DNA of 64,000 nt from Comamonas koreensis (GCF_014076495.1 NZ_CP043575.1:4216001-4280000); one strand, 5' to 3'. Shown: positions 24,666-34,666, numbered from the stretch's first letter. The notes: generated by a model from the letters alone, not told the origin. Translations and numbers: made by a program.

Positions 24666-26441
24666 ATGGCCCTGACCCTGGAACAACTCAACCAAGCCAC
24701 GCCCGATGCGGCGCTGGCCATGCTCGATGGGCTGTACGAGCACTCGCCCTGGATTGCCCAAGCCGCGCTGGCCCAGCGGCCCTTTGCCTCGCTCGCCCAG
24801 CTCAAGCACGCGATGGTGCGCGTGCTGGCGCAGGCGCCGGTCGATGCGCAGCTGGCCCTGATCCGCGCCCACCCGGAGCTGGCGGGCAAGGCCATGGTGG
24901 CCAACACCTTGACGGCAGAGTCCACGCTGGAGCAAAACCGCGCGGGCCTGACGCAATGCACGCCCGAGGAGTTCGCGCAGATCCAGCAGCTCAATGCGGA
25001 CTACAACGCCCGCTTTGGTTTTCCGTTCATCCTGGCGGTGCGCGGGCCACGGGGCCTGGGCCTCGCTAAGCAGGAGATCATCGCCACCTTTGCGCGGCGC
25101 TTGAACCACCACCCCGATTTCGAGCGCAACGAGGCGCTGCGCAACATCCACCGCATTGCCGAGATCCGCCTGAACGACAAATTCGGCTACGAGCCGGTGC
25201 TGGGCAATGATGTCTGGGACTGGCAGGAGCGCCTGGCCCAGCACAGCGACGAGGGCTTTGCCGAAAAAGGCCAGCTCACCGTCACCTACCTGACCGATGC
25301 CCACCGCGCCTGCGCCCAGCGCATCAGCCACTGGATGCGCGACAGCGGTTTTGACGAGGTCGAGATCGATGCGGTCGGCAACGTCGTGGGCCGCTACCGC
25401 CCCGCGCAGGAAGGCGGCAAGTACCTGCTCACCGGCAGCCATTACGACACCGTGCGCAACGGCGGCAAGTACGACGGGCGCCTGGGCATCTTTGTGCCGA
25501 TGGCCTGCGTGCGCGAGTTGCACCGCGCCGGCAAGCGCCTGCCCTTTGGCATCGAAGTGGTGGCCTTTGCGGAGGAAGAAGGCCAGCGCTACAAGGCTAC
25601 CTTCCTGGGCTCAGGCGCATTGATCGGCCACTTCAACCCGCAGTGGCTGGACCAGGCCGATGCCGCCGGCATCACGATGCGCGAAGCCATGCAGCATGCC
25701 GGCCTGTGCATTGACGACATCCCCAAGATCCAGCGCGATGCATCCAATTACCTGGGCTTTATCGAGGTGCACATTGAGCAGGGCCCGGTGCTGACCGAGC
25801 TGGATATTCCGCTGGGCATCGTCACCTCGATCAACGGCAGCTCGCGCTATGTCTGCGAAATGGTGGGCATGGCCAGCCATGCCGGCACCACGCCGATGGA
25901 CCGCCGCCGCGATGCCGCCTGTGGCGTGGCCGAGCTGATGCTGTATGCCGAGCAGCGCGCCGCGCAGGATGGCGATTCGGTCGCCACCGTCGGCATGCTC
26001 GAAGTGCCCAGCGGCTCGATCAACGTTGTGCCCGGCCAGTGCAAGTTCAGCATCGACATGCGCGCGCCCACCGATCCGCAGCGCGACGCGCTGGTGCGCG
26101 ATGTGATGGGCCAATTGGAGGCGATTGCGCACAAGCGTGGCCTGCGCTACCGCGCCGAGCAAACCATGCAGGCCGCAGCGGCCCCCAGCGCACCGGCCTG
26201 GCAGCAGCGCTGGGAGAAAGCCGTGGCCGCCCAGGGCGTGCCGCTGTTTCGCATGCCCAGCGGCGCTGGCCATGATGCGATGAAGCTGCACGAGATCATG
26301 CCCCAGGCCATGCTCTTTGTGCGCGGCATCAACAGCGGCATCAGCCACAACCCGCTGGAGTCCTCGACCGCCGATGACATGCAACTGGCGATCGACAGCT
26401 TCAGCCACGTCCTTCAACAACTAGAAAACGAAACCGTATGA
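24666..26441 (+). CDS. Fusion of OHCU decarboxylase (UraD) and allantoate amidohydrolase (M20)
   Basis: The 591-residue chain joins two steps of urate breakdown. Residues 1-170 are OHCU decarboxylase, with the catalytic His69 in RAHPELAGKAM and the FGFPFILAVRG motif; this part gives S-allantoin. Residues from about 180 on are an M20 amidohydrolase of the AllC type. Metal ligands appear in TGSHYDTVRNGGKYDGRLGI, AFAEEEGQRYKATFLGSGAL, EVHIEQGPVL and the C-terminal ISHNPLESS; dimerisation-domain motifs MASHAGTTPMDRRRDAACG and SGAGHDAMK are intact. This half should cleave allantoate. The two enzymes are not consecutive (PuuE acts between them), so channelling would need PuuE. TAGGAAACAC precedes the ATG. 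Confidence 0.92.
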   Translation: MALTLEQLNQATPDAALAMLDGLYEHSPWIAQAALAQRPFASLAQLKHAMVRVLAQAPVDAQLALIRAHPELAGKAMVANTLTAESTLEQNRAGLTQCTPEEFAQIQQLNADYNARFGFPFILAVRGPRGLGLAKQEIIATFARRLNHHPDFERNEALRNIHRIAEIRLNDKFGYEPVLGNDVWDWQERLAQHSDEGFAEKGQLTVTYLTDAHRACAQRISHWMRDSGFDEVEIDAVGNVVGRYRPAQEGGKYLLTGSHYDTVRNGGKYDGRLGIFVPMACVRELHRAGKRLPFGIEVVAFAEEEGQRYKATFLGSGALIGHFNPQWLDQADAAGITMREAMQHAGLCIDDIPKIQRDASNYLGFIEVHIEQGPVLTELDIPLGIVTSINGSSRYVCEMVGMASHAGTTPMDRRRDAACGVAELMLYAEQRAAQDGDSVATVGMLEVPSGSINVVPGQCKFSIDMRAPTDPQRDALVRDVMGQLEAIAHKRGLRYRAEQTMQAAAAPSAPAWQQRWEKAVAAQGVPLFRMPSGAGHDAMKLHEIMPQAMLFVRGINSGISHNPLESSTADDMQLAIDSFSHVLQQLENETV

Positions 26442-27709
26442 CCACGAACAACGCCACCTACGCCGCCCTGGACCAGTGGATCGACCAGCACTTTGACGAG
26501 CAGGTGCAGTTCTTCCAGAAGCTGGTGCAAGTGCCTACCGACACGCCCCCGGGCGACAACACACCGCACGCCGAGCGCACCGCCGAGCTGCTGCAGGCCA
26601 TGGGCTACACCGCAGAAAAGCATGTCGTGCCCCAGGCCGATGTCGAGGCCTATGGCATGACCTCGATCACCAATCTGATCGTGCGCCGCCCCTTTGGCGC
26701 GGCTGGCTCGGGCCGCACCATTGCGCTCAACGCCCATGGCGATGTGGTGCCGCCCGGTGAGGGCTGGAGCCATGACCCCTATGGCGCCCGCATTGTCGAC
26801 GGCAAGCTCTACGGCCGCGCCGCTGCCGTGAGCAAGTGCGATTTCTCCACCTTCACCTACGCGCTGCGCGCACTGGAGGCCGTGGCCAAGCCCAGCCAGG
26901 GCGCGGTGGAGCTGCACTTTACCTATGACGAAGAGTTTGGCGGCCTGCTGGGCCCCGGCTGGTTGCTCGAAAAAGGCCTGACCAAGCCCGACCTGATGGT
27001 CGCTGCCGGCTTCAGCTACGAAGTGGTCGTCGCCCACAATGGCTGCCTGCAGATGGAGATCACCGTGCACGGCAAGATGGCCCATGCCGCCGTGCCCCAC
27101 ACCGGGGTGGATGCATTGCAGGCCACCGTCGCGATCATGAACGACCTGTATGCGGAAAACACCGCCTACCAAAAGGTCAGCTCCAAAGTCGCAGGCATCA
27201 AGCACCCCTACCTGAACATTGGCCGCATTGAAGGGGGCACCAACACCAATGTGATCCCCGGCAAGGTGCTGCTCAAGATCGACCGCCGCATGATCCCCGA
27301 GGAGAACCCGGTCGAGGTCGAGGCCCATATCCGCCAGGTGATTGCCCAGGCGGTGGAGCGCTTCAACAGCGAGCGCGGCTACCAGGGTGACGACGCCGTG
27401 CGCATCGACATCAAGCGCCTGCTGCTGGCCAATGCGATGACGCCGCTGGCGGGCAACCAGCCGCTGGTCGATGCCATCCAGACCCATGGCGAAGCCGTGT
27501 TTGGCGAGAAGCCCCCGGCTGTGGGCACACCGCTCTACACCGATGTGCGCCTCTATGTGGAGCGCGGCATTCCCGGCGTGATCTACGGCGCCGGCCCCCG
27601 CACCGTGCTGGAGAGCCATGCCAAGCGCGCCGACGAGCGCCTGGACCTGGAAGACCTGCGCCGCGCCACCAAGGTCATCGCCCGCTCGCTGGTCGATCTG
27701 TTGGCCTGA
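26438..27709 (+). CDS. M20-family metallohydrolase (ArgE/DapE type) of the urate operon
   Basis: The 423-residue protein overlaps the preceding gene by ATGA. M20 metal ligands are present: NAHGDVVPPGEGW, RAAAVSKCDFSTFTYAL (the bridging Asp, in a segment that is usually GRGxxDMKG), TYDEEFGGLLGPGW with the catalytic Glu pair, and the last His in LESHAKRADERLDLEDL. The position directly after the allantoate amidohydrolase suggests it acts on a ureido or carbamoyl product such as ureidoglycolate, for which no classical AllA or UAH gene is in the window. The exact substrate cannot be read from sequence; dipeptidase or deacetylase activity is the alternative. Confidence 0.85.
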   Translation: MTTNNATYAALDQWIDQHFDEQVQFFQKLVQVPTDTPPGDNTPHAERTAELLQAMGYTAEKHVVPQADVEAYGMTSITNLIVRRPFGAAGSGRTIALNAHGDVVPPGEGWSHDPYGARIVDGKLYGRAAAVSKCDFSTFTYALRALEAVAKPSQGAVELHFTYDEEFGGLLGPGWLLEKGLTKPDLMVAAGFSYEVVVAHNGCLQMEITVHGKMAHAAVPHTGVDALQATVAIMNDLYAENTAYQKVSSKVAGIKHPYLNIGRIEGGTNTNVIPGKVLLKIDRRMIPEENPVEVEAHIRQVIAQAVERFNSERGYQGDDAVRIDIKRLLLANAMTPLAGNQPLVDAIQTHGEAVFGEKPPAVGTPLYTDVRLYVERGIPGVIYGAGPRTVLESHAKRADERLDLEDLRRATKVIARSLVDLLA

Positions 27710-27755
27710 TCCAACGCGGCGCCCGGCTGCGCCGCCTCAGCGGTTTTTACATCCA

Positions 27756-27788
27756 CCGCCCCCAGGCCCCGCGCCTGGGGGCGGTTTT
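27756..27788 (+). terminator. Terminator after the urate operon
   Basis: CCGCCCCCAGGC pairs with GCCTGGGGGCGG around a CCCGC-type loop, then TTTT. Confidence 0.88.
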
Positions 27789-27893
27789 GCATGTGGCGGC
27801 AGGCATTTTTGTGAACGAGCCACGCGCATCCAACCGGCCACTCCCCGTCGCATGGTGGCGGCTTGAGGGTAATCAGGGGGGTGCGCCATCAGC

Positions 27894-27911
27894 GCATGTG
27901 TATACACTTTT
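27894..27911. promoter_or_regulatory. Urate-regulon operator before the NCS2 permease gene
   Basis: GCATGTGTATACACTTTT shares the core GTGTATACAC and the right half-site with the perfect palindrome at 22923-22940 (15 of 18 positions). It lies about 70 bases upstream of the permease start. Confidence 0.75.
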
Positions 27912-27979
27912 TGTATGGATTTTTAAGACATAACACTGGCTTTTCTGGTCAGAAATTCCCCGCATGAGGAGTGATAAAG

Positions 27980-29467
27980 ATGCAGTCTGACAAACACCCC
28001 GTCGACCAGGTGCTGCCCCTGGGGCGCCTCACCACCTTGGGCTTGCAGCATGTGCTGGTCATGTACGCGGGGGCCGTGGCGGTGCCGCTGATAGTAGGGC
28101 GCGCACTCAACCTCGACTCGCACCAGATAGCGAAGCTGATCTCTGCTGATCTCTTCGTCTGCGGCCTGGTCACCTTGATCCAGGCCTGGGGAGCAACCCG
28201 CTGGTTTGGCATCAAGCTGCCGGTGATGATGGGCGTGACCTTTGCCAGCGTGGCGCCGATGATCTCGATGGCGCAGACCACAGGAGGCGTCTATGGCGCG
28301 GGCCTCATCTTTGGCTCGGTCATCGGCGCGGGGGTCATATCGATCCTGATCTCACCGCTGGTCAGCCGCATGCTGCGGTTCTTCCCGCCGGTCGTCACCG
28401 GCACCATCATCACGGTGATCGGCATCAGCCTGATGCGCGTGGGCATCAACTGGATCTTTGGCAACCCGGTCGGCCCCACGGCGCCTTCCGTGCCCAACCC
28501 CGAGCATGTCAAATGGCTGCAAAGTGCCCAGATGGCCGCCGGTGCGCCGGGCTCGGCGCTGCCGCCCATCCCGCAGGGCCTGGCCATCCTGCCGTCCGTG
28601 CCCAACCCCCGCTATGCCGACCTGAGCGGCGTGGGCATCTCCGCGCTGGTGCTCGTCTCCATCCTGCTGATCACCAAGTTTGCCAAGGGCTTCATGGCCA
28701 ATATTGCGGTGCTGGCCGGCATTGTCATCGGCGCCATCGTGGCCTCGGCCATGGGCCTGATGACCTATGAAAAAGTCGCGCATGCCGAGTGGTTTGACTT
28801 TGTCATGCCGTTCGAGATCGCGATGCCGGTGTTCGACCCCATCCTGATCCTGACGATGACCCTGGTGATGGTCGTCGTGATGATCGAATCGGTGGGTATG
28901 TTCCTGGCGCTGGGTGACATGACCAACAAGGAAGTGACCCCCGCCGACCTGACCCGGGGCCTGCGCACCGATGGCCTGGGCACCTTGCTGGGCGGCATCT
29001 TCAACACCTTCCCCTACACCAGCTTCTCGCAAAACGTGGGCCTGGTGGCAGTCACCGGCATCCAGAGCCGCTTTGTCTGCGTGGCCGGCGGCTTTATCCT
29101 GATCATTTTGGGCGTGTTGCCCAAGCTGGGCGCGCTGGTCGAATCGCTGCCCACGATGGTGCTGGGCGGCGCCGGTCTCGTCATGTTCGGCATGGTAGCT
29201 GCCACCGGCATCCGCATCCTGTCGAATGTGGATTTCCGCCATAACCGCTACAACGCCATGGTCGTTGCCGTGTCCATCGGCGTGGGCATGATTCCACTGA
29301 TTGCACCGCAGTTCCGCCAATGGATGCCCCACGCCATCCACCCGCTGATCGAATCGGGCATCCTGCTCGCCTCCATCTGTGCCGTCGCCTTGAACCTGTT
29401 TTTCAACGGCGCCAAACTCGACCAGGCCCAGATCATCAAGGCTGCGCAGCAAGCAGATGCCCACTGA
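27980..29467 (+). CDS. NCS2-family urate/xanthine permease
   Basis: The 495-residue membrane protein belongs to the nucleobase-ascorbate transporter family. It has LGLQHVLVMYAGAVAVPLIV in helix 1 (conserved QH), the ESVGMFLALGDMTNKEV segment with the essential Glu in helix 8, and the family signature SQNVGLVAVTGIQSRFVCVA in helix 10. These resemble the UacT/XanQ uric acid and xanthine branch. A GAGGA box at 27965-27969 favours the ATG at 27980 over a GTG at 27971. With the urate operator upstream, import of urate or xanthine for the catabolic genes is the natural reading. Confidence 0.92.
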   Translation: MQSDKHPVDQVLPLGRLTTLGLQHVLVMYAGAVAVPLIVGRALNLDSHQIAKLISADLFVCGLVTLIQAWGATRWFGIKLPVMMGVTFASVAPMISMAQTTGGVYGAGLIFGSVIGAGVISILISPLVSRMLRFFPPVVTGTIITVIGISLMRVGINWIFGNPVGPTAPSVPNPEHVKWLQSAQMAAGAPGSALPPIPQGLAILPSVPNPRYADLSGVGISALVLVSILLITKFAKGFMANIAVLAGIVIGAIVASAMGLMTYEKVAHAEWFDFVMPFEIAMPVFDPILILTMTLVMVVVMIESVGMFLALGDMTNKEVTPADLTRGLRTDGLGTLLGGIFNTFPYTSFSQNVGLVAVTGIQSRFVCVAGGFILIILGVLPKLGALVESLPTMVLGGAGLVMFGMVAATGIRILSNVDFRHNRYNAMVVAVSIGVGMIPLIAPQFRQWMPHAIHPLIESGILLASICAVALNLFFNGAKLDQAQIIKAAQQADAH

Positions 29468-29570
29468 CAAGATTGCTGCGGTGCAGCATCGAAACTTAGG
29501 CCCACTGCCCCCTAGGGGTGAGCCTGCGCCTTTATCATCCGCTTGGTACACACTGGATTGACTCACTCTT

Positions 29571-31874
29571 ATGGCACAACAACTGTCCGCCGCCGAACAG
29601 GCACTGCGCGAAGCCGCACTCGAATACCACCGCAGCCCCAGCAAGGGCAAGATCTCCGTCACCCCGACCAAGCCGCTGTCCAACCAACGTGACCTGTCGC
29701 TGGCCTATTCGCCAGGCGTGGCCTACCCCTGCCTGGACATCGAAGCCGATCCCAGCCTGGCGGCTGACTACACCTCGCGCGGCAACCTGGTGGGCGTGAT
29801 CACCAACGGCACCGCCGTGCTGGGTCTGGGCGATATCGGCCCGCTGGCCAGCAAGCCGGTGATGGAAGGCAAGGGCTGCCTGTTCAAGAAGTTTGCTGGC
29901 GTCGATGTGTTTGACATCGAGCTGGCCGAGCGCGATCCGGACAAGCTGATCGACATCATCGCCAGCCTCGAGCCCACACTGGGTGGCATCAACCTCGAAG
30001 ACATCAAGGCACCCGAGTGCTTCTACATCGAGCAAGAGCTGTCCAAGCGCATGAACATTCCGGTGTTCCATGACGACCAGCACGGCACGGCCATCATCTC
30101 CAGCGCCGCGCTGCTCAACGGCCTGGAGCTGGTCGACAAGCAGATCGGCAACGTCAAGATCGCCGTCTCTGGCGCCGGTGCGGCTGCCATTGCCTGCGTC
30201 GATGTGATGGTGGGCCTGGGGGTCAAACGCGAGAACATCTTCATGGTGGACTCCAAGGGCGTGATCTATGACGGCCGCCCCGGTGGCCTGGACGCGTCCA
30301 AGGCGCGCTATGCGCAAAAGACCGAGGCCCGCACCTTGGCCGACGTGGTCAACGGCGCGGACGTGTTCCTGGGGTGCTCGGCTCCCGGCGTGCTGACCGC
30401 CGACATGGTCAAGACCATGGCCGACAAGCCCATCATCCTGGCACTGGCCAACCCCGAGCCAGAAATCCGCCCCGAGCTGGCCAAGGCCGTTCGCCCCGAT
30501 TGCATCATCGCCACCGGCCGTTCGGACTACCCGAACCAGGTCAACAACGTGCTGTGCTTCCCCTACATCTTCCGTGGCGCGCTCGATTGCGGCGCCAGCA
30601 AGATCACCGAAGCGATGAAGCTGGCCTGCGTGCGCGAAATTGCCGCGCTGGCCAAGCAGGACGTGAGCGACGAAGTGGCCGCCGCCTACCAGGGCAAGGA
30701 GCTCAAGTTCGGCCCCGACTACCTGATCCCCACCCCGTTCGACACGCGCCTGATCCTGCGCATTGCGCCCGCCGTGGCCAAGGCCGCGCAAGAGTCCGGC
30801 GTGGCAGCACGCCCGATCGAGGACATCGACGCCTACCGTGAGAACCTCACCCGCTTCGTCTACCAGACCAGCATGTTCATGCGCCCGGTCTTTGCAGCAG
30901 CCAAGGCCAATGTGCAACGCGTGGCCTACGCCGAAGGCGAAGACGAGCGCGTGCTGCGCGCCGTGCAAGTGGCGGTGGACGACGGCCTGGCCAAGCCCAT
31001 CCTGATCGGCCGCCCTGCGGTCATCGAAGCGCGCATTGCCAAGGCCGGCCTGCGCCTGCAACTGGGCAAGGATGTGGACATCGTCAACCCCGAAGACGAC
31101 CCGCGCTTCCGGCAGTACTGGGAGGCCTACCACGCGCTGATGGGCCGCAATGGCGTCACGCCTGAGGTGGCCAAGTCTGCCGTGCGCCGCTCCAACACCG
31201 TGATCGCCGCACTGATGGTGCACCTGGGCGATGCCGACGCGATGCTCTGCGGCGTGATGGGCCGCTTTGACCGTCACCTGGGCCATATCGAAGACGTGCT
31301 CGGCCACAAGACCGACGCCAACCGCCTGGCCACCGTGAATGCGCTGATGCTGGAAGGCCGCACCCTGTTTATCGCGGACACCTACATCAACGAAGATCCG
31401 ACCGCCGAAGAGCTGGCCCAGATCGCCAAGCTTGCCGCGCAAGAGGTGCAGCGCTTTGGCCTGCCCCCGAAGGTGGCCTTCCTCTCGCACAGCAACTACG
31501 GCTCGTCCACCCGCAAGTCGGCGCTCAAGATGCGCGCTGCCCGCGACCTGTTTGCCGCTGCCAACCCCGACATCGAATGCGATGGCGAAATGCATGGCGA
31601 TGCCGCGCTGGACGAACACGTGCGCGAGCGCACCTTGATCGAGTCGAGCCTGACCGGTGAGGCCAATGTGCTGATCTGCCCGAACCTGGACGCCGCAAAC
31701 ATCCTGTTCAATGTGCTCAAGACCACCGCCTCGCATGGCACCACCATCGGCCCGATCCTGCTGGGCAGCGAGGCCCCCGCCCATGTGCTGACCCCATCGT
31801 CCACCGTGCGCCGCGTGGTCAACATGACGGCCCTGGTCGCCGCCCAGGCCCAAGCGCGCAAGGAAGGCAAGTAA
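29571..31874 (+). CDS. maeB: NADP-dependent malic enzyme with phosphotransacetylase-like C-terminus
   Basis: The enzyme decarboxylates malate to pyruvate and yields NADPH. The 767-residue protein has the malic enzyme domain in its first 430 residues ([20 protein letters not shown]; catalytic EDIKAPECF and [12 protein letters not shown] motif [13 protein letters not shown]). The C-terminal 330 residues resemble phosphate acetyltransferase, which in MaeB proteins is regulatory, binding acetyl-CoA, and not catalytic. Length matches E. coli MaeB (759). It stands alone about 100 bases after the NCS2 gene and has its own terminator. Confidence 0.96.
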   Translation: MAQQLSAAEQALREAALEYHRSPSKGKISVTPTKPLSNQRDLSLAYSPGVAYPCLDIEADPSLAADYTSRGNLVGVITNGTAVLGLGDIGPLASKPVMEGKGCLFKKFAGVDVFDIELAERDPDKLIDIIASLEPTLGGINLEDIKAPECFYIEQELSKRMNIPVFHDDQHGTAIISSAALLNGLELVDKQIGNVKIAVSGAGAAAIACVDVMVGLGVKRENIFMVDSKGVIYDGRPGGLDASKARYAQKTEARTLADVVNGADVFLGCSAPGVLTADMVKTMADKPIILALANPEPEIRPELAKAVRPDCIIATGRSDYPNQVNNVLCFPYIFRGALDCGASKITEAMKLACVREIAALAKQDVSDEVAAAYQGKELKFGPDYLIPTPFDTRLILRIAPAVAKAAQESGVAARPIEDIDAYRENLTRFVYQTSMFMRPVFAAAKANVQRVAYAEGEDERVLRAVQVAVDDGLAKPILIGRPAVIEARIAKAGLRLQLGKDVDIVNPEDDPRFRQYWEAYHALMGRNGVTPEVAKSAVRRSNTVIAALMVHLGDADAMLCGVMGRFDRHLGHIEDVLGHKTDANRLATVNALMLEGRTLFIADTYINEDPTAEELAQIAKLAAQEVQRFGLPPKVAFLSHSNYGSSTRKSALKMRAARDLFAAANPDIECDGEMHGDAALDEHVRERTLIESSLTGEANVLICPNLDAANILFNVLKTTASHGTTIGPILLGSEAPAHVLTPSSTVRRVVNMTALVAAQAQARKEGK

Positions 31875-31940
31875 GCGCTGGCGCGGCGCAGGCCGCGCCT
31901 TTGCTTGCGCAGCAAGCCACACCACACCACACCTAAAGAT

Positions 31941-31970
31941 AGCCCCAGGCATAGCGCCTGGGGCTTTTTT
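31941..31970 (+). terminator. Terminator after maeB
   Basis: AGCCCCAGGC pairs with GCCTGGGGCT around a short ATAGC loop, followed by TTTTT. Confidence 0.9.
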
Positions 31971-31997
31971 ACATCTGTGCCTCTGCCCAGGTGCCCC

Positions 31998-33353
31998 TCA
32001 GCCCGCCCCCTTCACCAGCCGGTCGAACAGCTGCGCATCGCCCATCTGCCCCCCTTTGAGCATCAGCTCCAGCCCATCGATGCGCGCATCATCGCTGCGT
32101 GCCACGCTCATGGTCACTCCGGGCGCTAGGGTGCTGTGGAAGGCCAGCCCCCACAGCCCCAACGCCTGCGTCGCCAGGCTGGAGGTATCGCCGCCCGCAA
32201 TGCCCAAGCGCTTGAGGGGCTGGCCCTGTGCCGCCATCAGGCGCAAGGTCTCTGCCAGCAATTGCGCGCTGCGCTGTGCCACCGCTGCCGTGGTCGCGGC
32301 GTCTAGGGTCTGATCGGGTCGGCTGGTGTGCGCCAGCATAGGGCGCCCCTGGAGCAGCCCCTGGGCCAGCTGGGCCGCGCAAGCGCTTAGATAGCCCTCC
32401 TCGGCCAACAGCCGGCCCACATCCACCTCCCGCTTGTCAAACTGCTGGCTGGCCGCGATCTGCTGGCTGGAGACCGGCGACAAGCTGCCCACCAGCACCA
32501 GCACCGGGCCCTGCGCGGGCGCCAGCGGTTCAGCCGCTGGCACTTCCCCCAACAACCCCAGTTGGCGCCAGCCTGCGATCAGGCACTGCTCCACGCCGCT
32601 GGGCCCCACGGCCAGCAACGGCGCTTGCTGCGCACGCGCCCACAGCAGCGCGCCAATCTGCGGCAGCTGGGCTTCGTGCACCAGGTCGATCAGCAAGGCA
32701 TCTGGCACAGGGCTTGCTCCTTCCTGAGCCTGCATCCAGCGGAGAAGCACGTCGGTATCGGCGCCCGCCAGCTCCAGCTGCCGGGTGCTCAGCAGCCGAA
32801 TATCGGCCAGCCGCTGCTTGGCCAGATGCAGGCGAAGATCGGCCTCGTCCATGGGGGTGACGGGGTGCTGCCGCATGGTGGGGTGGCGGTCAATACGGTG
32901 AACCGCCCCCCCTGGCCCGGCCTGCGCAAACAGGTTGCCAAAGGCGCAAAAGCGCCCGATATTGGGCTGGCCGCCAACGATCACCGCTGGCGATGCGCCT
33001 GCCACCTTGCGCAATGCCGTCACAGCCGCGCCAATGCTGCCCACATGCGGGGCGCTGTCAAAGGTGGAGCAGCATTTGTAGTGCAGCAGCGGCGCGCCGC
33101 TGGCGGCCATGAACTGCGCCACCGGCGCCAGCACCTCGGCCATCGCAGCGGGGGCCAGGCTGCGGGCCGCACCGGCGATGCCAATGGCCTGCAAGGGCCC
33201 AGCCTGGGCCCGTTGCGCCTCGGTCGGAACCTCCAGAAAAAGCAGAGACCGCAGGCCCGCCTGCGCCACCGTGGCCAGGGTGTCGGTCGCACCGGTAAAG
33301 TCATCGCCATACCAGACGACAGCGGGCTTGCCGCGCAGCAAGGTGTCCAGCAT
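31998..33353 (-). CDS. DUF1537 four-carbon acid sugar kinase (OiaK-like)
   Basis: The 451-residue protein has both domains of the family. The N-terminal substrate domain carries WYGDDFTGATDTLATVAQAG (residues 14-33); the C-terminal ATP-binding domain carries LGIAGGDTSSLATQALGLWG and the final GLELMLKGGQMGD (lysine-Gly-Gly-x-x-Gly phosphate loop). Characterised members phosphorylate D-threonate, D-erythronate, 2-oxo-tetronate or 3-oxo-isoapionate (OiaK). Placement five bases downstream of a RuBisCO-like protein gene matches OiaK, which makes the substrate of the RLP OiaX. It is the last gene of the TRAP-linked operon. The substrate assignment is inference from context. Confidence 0.86.
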   Translation of the reverse strand: MLDTLLRGKPAVVWYGDDFTGATDTLATVAQAGLRSLLFLEVPTEAQRAQAGPLQAIGIAGAARSLAPAAMAEVLAPVAQFMAASGAPLLHYKCCSTFDSAPHVGSIGAAVTALRKVAGASPAVIVGGQPNIGRFCAFGNLFAQAGPGGAVHRIDRHPTMRQHPVTPMDEADLRLHLAKQRLADIRLLSTRQLELAGADTDVLLRWMQAQEGASPVPDALLIDLVHEAQLPQIGALLWARAQQAPLLAVGPSGVEQCLIAGWRQLGLLGEVPAAEPLAPAQGPVLVLVGSLSPVSSQQIAASQQFDKREVDVGRLLAEEGYLSACAAQLAQGLLQGRPMLAHTSRPDQTLDAATTAAVAQRSAQLLAETLRLMAAQGQPLKRLGIAGGDTSSLATQALGLWGLAFHSTLAPGVTMSVARSDDARIDGLELMLKGGQMGDAQLFDRLVKGAG

Positions 33354-33358
33354 GTGGC

Positions 33359-34636
33359 CTATCCACGCTTGCCAAAAAACTGCAGTGCCCGCGCCAGCTC
33401 CGGCGCATGCCAGGCATAGTCGTCCAGGCTGCTGCCTTCACGCACGGCAGCCCAGGCCTGGCGAATGCTCACCACGCCAGCGGCGGGGCCATCGGGGTGC
33501 GCCAGAATGCCGCCGCCCGACATGAACAGCAGGTCATCGCTTTGCAACGCCGCCCAGGTGGCAGGCACCGTACCCGCCCACTGGCCCGATGAGAAGGCGG
33601 GCAGCACGCAGTCATCCTGCGCGGCCGACAGGCGCCGCTGGCAGTCTTGCGCCGATTCCACCACCTCAGCATCAGGCTGCGCAAACTTGCCTTGCAAGCC
33701 ATGCACATGCACATGGTCCACACCAGCCAGGCGCCACAGGGTCTGGTAGGCCTGGTAGCCCATGCCCAGCATCGGGTCGCGTGACAGCGCGCCATAGCCA
33801 TTGCGATGCGCATGCAGCGCCAAGGGCGTGTGGCGCCGCAGGCTCTGGATGCCCGACAGCCCGCACCAGTTGATGCTGGCCATCACGCAGCTGCCGCCCT
33901 CCTGCTGCACCAGGTCGGCATGGCGCAGCATGGCGCTGGTCTCATCGGTGATGTTGAAGGCCACCATCACCCATTTGCCGGTGCGCTCCCGGTGCTCGCG
34001 GATCACGCGCATCACGGCAGGAATGCGCTCCTCAAGCGGCGCATGCGCCGGGTTGGCCGATACCTCATCGTCCTTGATAAAGTCCACACCCGCGTCGCAG
34101 AGCTGCCGCACCAGGTCGGCCGTCTGCTGGGCCGATAGCCCCACATTGGGCTTGATGATGGTGCCCACCATGGCGCCTGCGCTGGCCCCAATACTGCGCC
34201 GCGTGCCGGCCACGCCCATCGTCGGCAGATCGAACTGGTCGCGGTAGTCCGGCGGGAGGTCCAGGCGCTCCAGCCGCAGGCCCGATACCTCTCCCAGGTC
34301 ATACAGATTGCCGCTGACGGTAGCGGCCAAGGTGGGCAGATTGGCGCCCACATTGGCGATGGGGAAGGCAATGCGCACACGCGCACGCTGCCAGTTGGCG
34401 CCTGCGCCATAGCCTTGGCGCTCCAGCCAGGCATTGGGCAGGCTGGGCCGCTCCACCGTGCCCAGCGGCTGCACCTGCAGCACCTGGGCACGTGCGCGCG
34501 CGCGCAGGTCATCGGTCTCGCCGGCCACGCGGGTGAAGGTGCCGCAGGACTGCTCACCGGCCATCACCTCGGCCACGGCCTCGGGCGCCAGCGGCGTCTC
34601 AATCAGGTAGCTGGCTTCAAAATGGGTAGATTTCAT
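33359..34636 (-). CDS. RuBisCO-like protein (form IV, OiaX-like)
   Basis: The 425-residue product is a RuBisCO large-subunit homologue. The metal centre is conserved: DFIKDDE with carbamylatable Lys188 and ligands Asp190 and Glu191. Lys162 of IKPNVGLS keeps the first lysine of the RuBisCO KPK motif, but the second is Asn164. LHAHRN (His277, Arg278) matches the HxHR motif, but the RuBisCO His298 position is Tyr281. A loop-6-like Lys317 lies in GLQGKF, and the phosphate site SGGGI is at 373-377. Loss of these residues rules out CO2 fixation. With a DUF1537 kinase next door, a transcarboxylase/hydrolase acting on a phosphorylated oxo-acid, as in OiaX, is most likely. Confidence 0.9.
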   Translation of the reverse strand: MKSTHFEASYLIETPLAPEAVAEVMAGEQSCGTFTRVAGETDDLRARARAQVLQVQPLGTVERPSLPNAWLERQGYGAGANWQRARVRIAFPIANVGANLPTLAATVSGNLYDLGEVSGLRLERLDLPPDYRDQFDLPTMGVAGTRRSIGASAGAMVGTIIKPNVGLSAQQTADLVRQLCDAGVDFIKDDEVSANPAHAPLEERIPAVMRVIREHRERTGKWVMVAFNITDETSAMLRHADLVQQEGGSCVMASINWCGLSGIQSLRRHTPLALHAHRNGYGALSRDPMLGMGYQAYQTLWRLAGVDHVHVHGLQGKFAQPDAEVVESAQDCQRRLSAAQDDCVLPAFSSGQWAGTVPATWAALQSDDLLFMSGGGILAHPDGPAAGVVSIRQAWAAVREGSSLDDYAWHAPELARALQFFGKRG

Positions 34637-34666
34637 CGCATTTCCAGGCCCAGGGCGGGCCGGCCA

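Noticed and set aside
33359..34636. Functional RuBisCO (CO2 fixation)
   Set aside because: Asn164 and Tyr281 replace catalytic Lys and His of RuBisCO, and no phosphoribulokinase or small subunit is present; it is a form IV RuBisCO-like protein.
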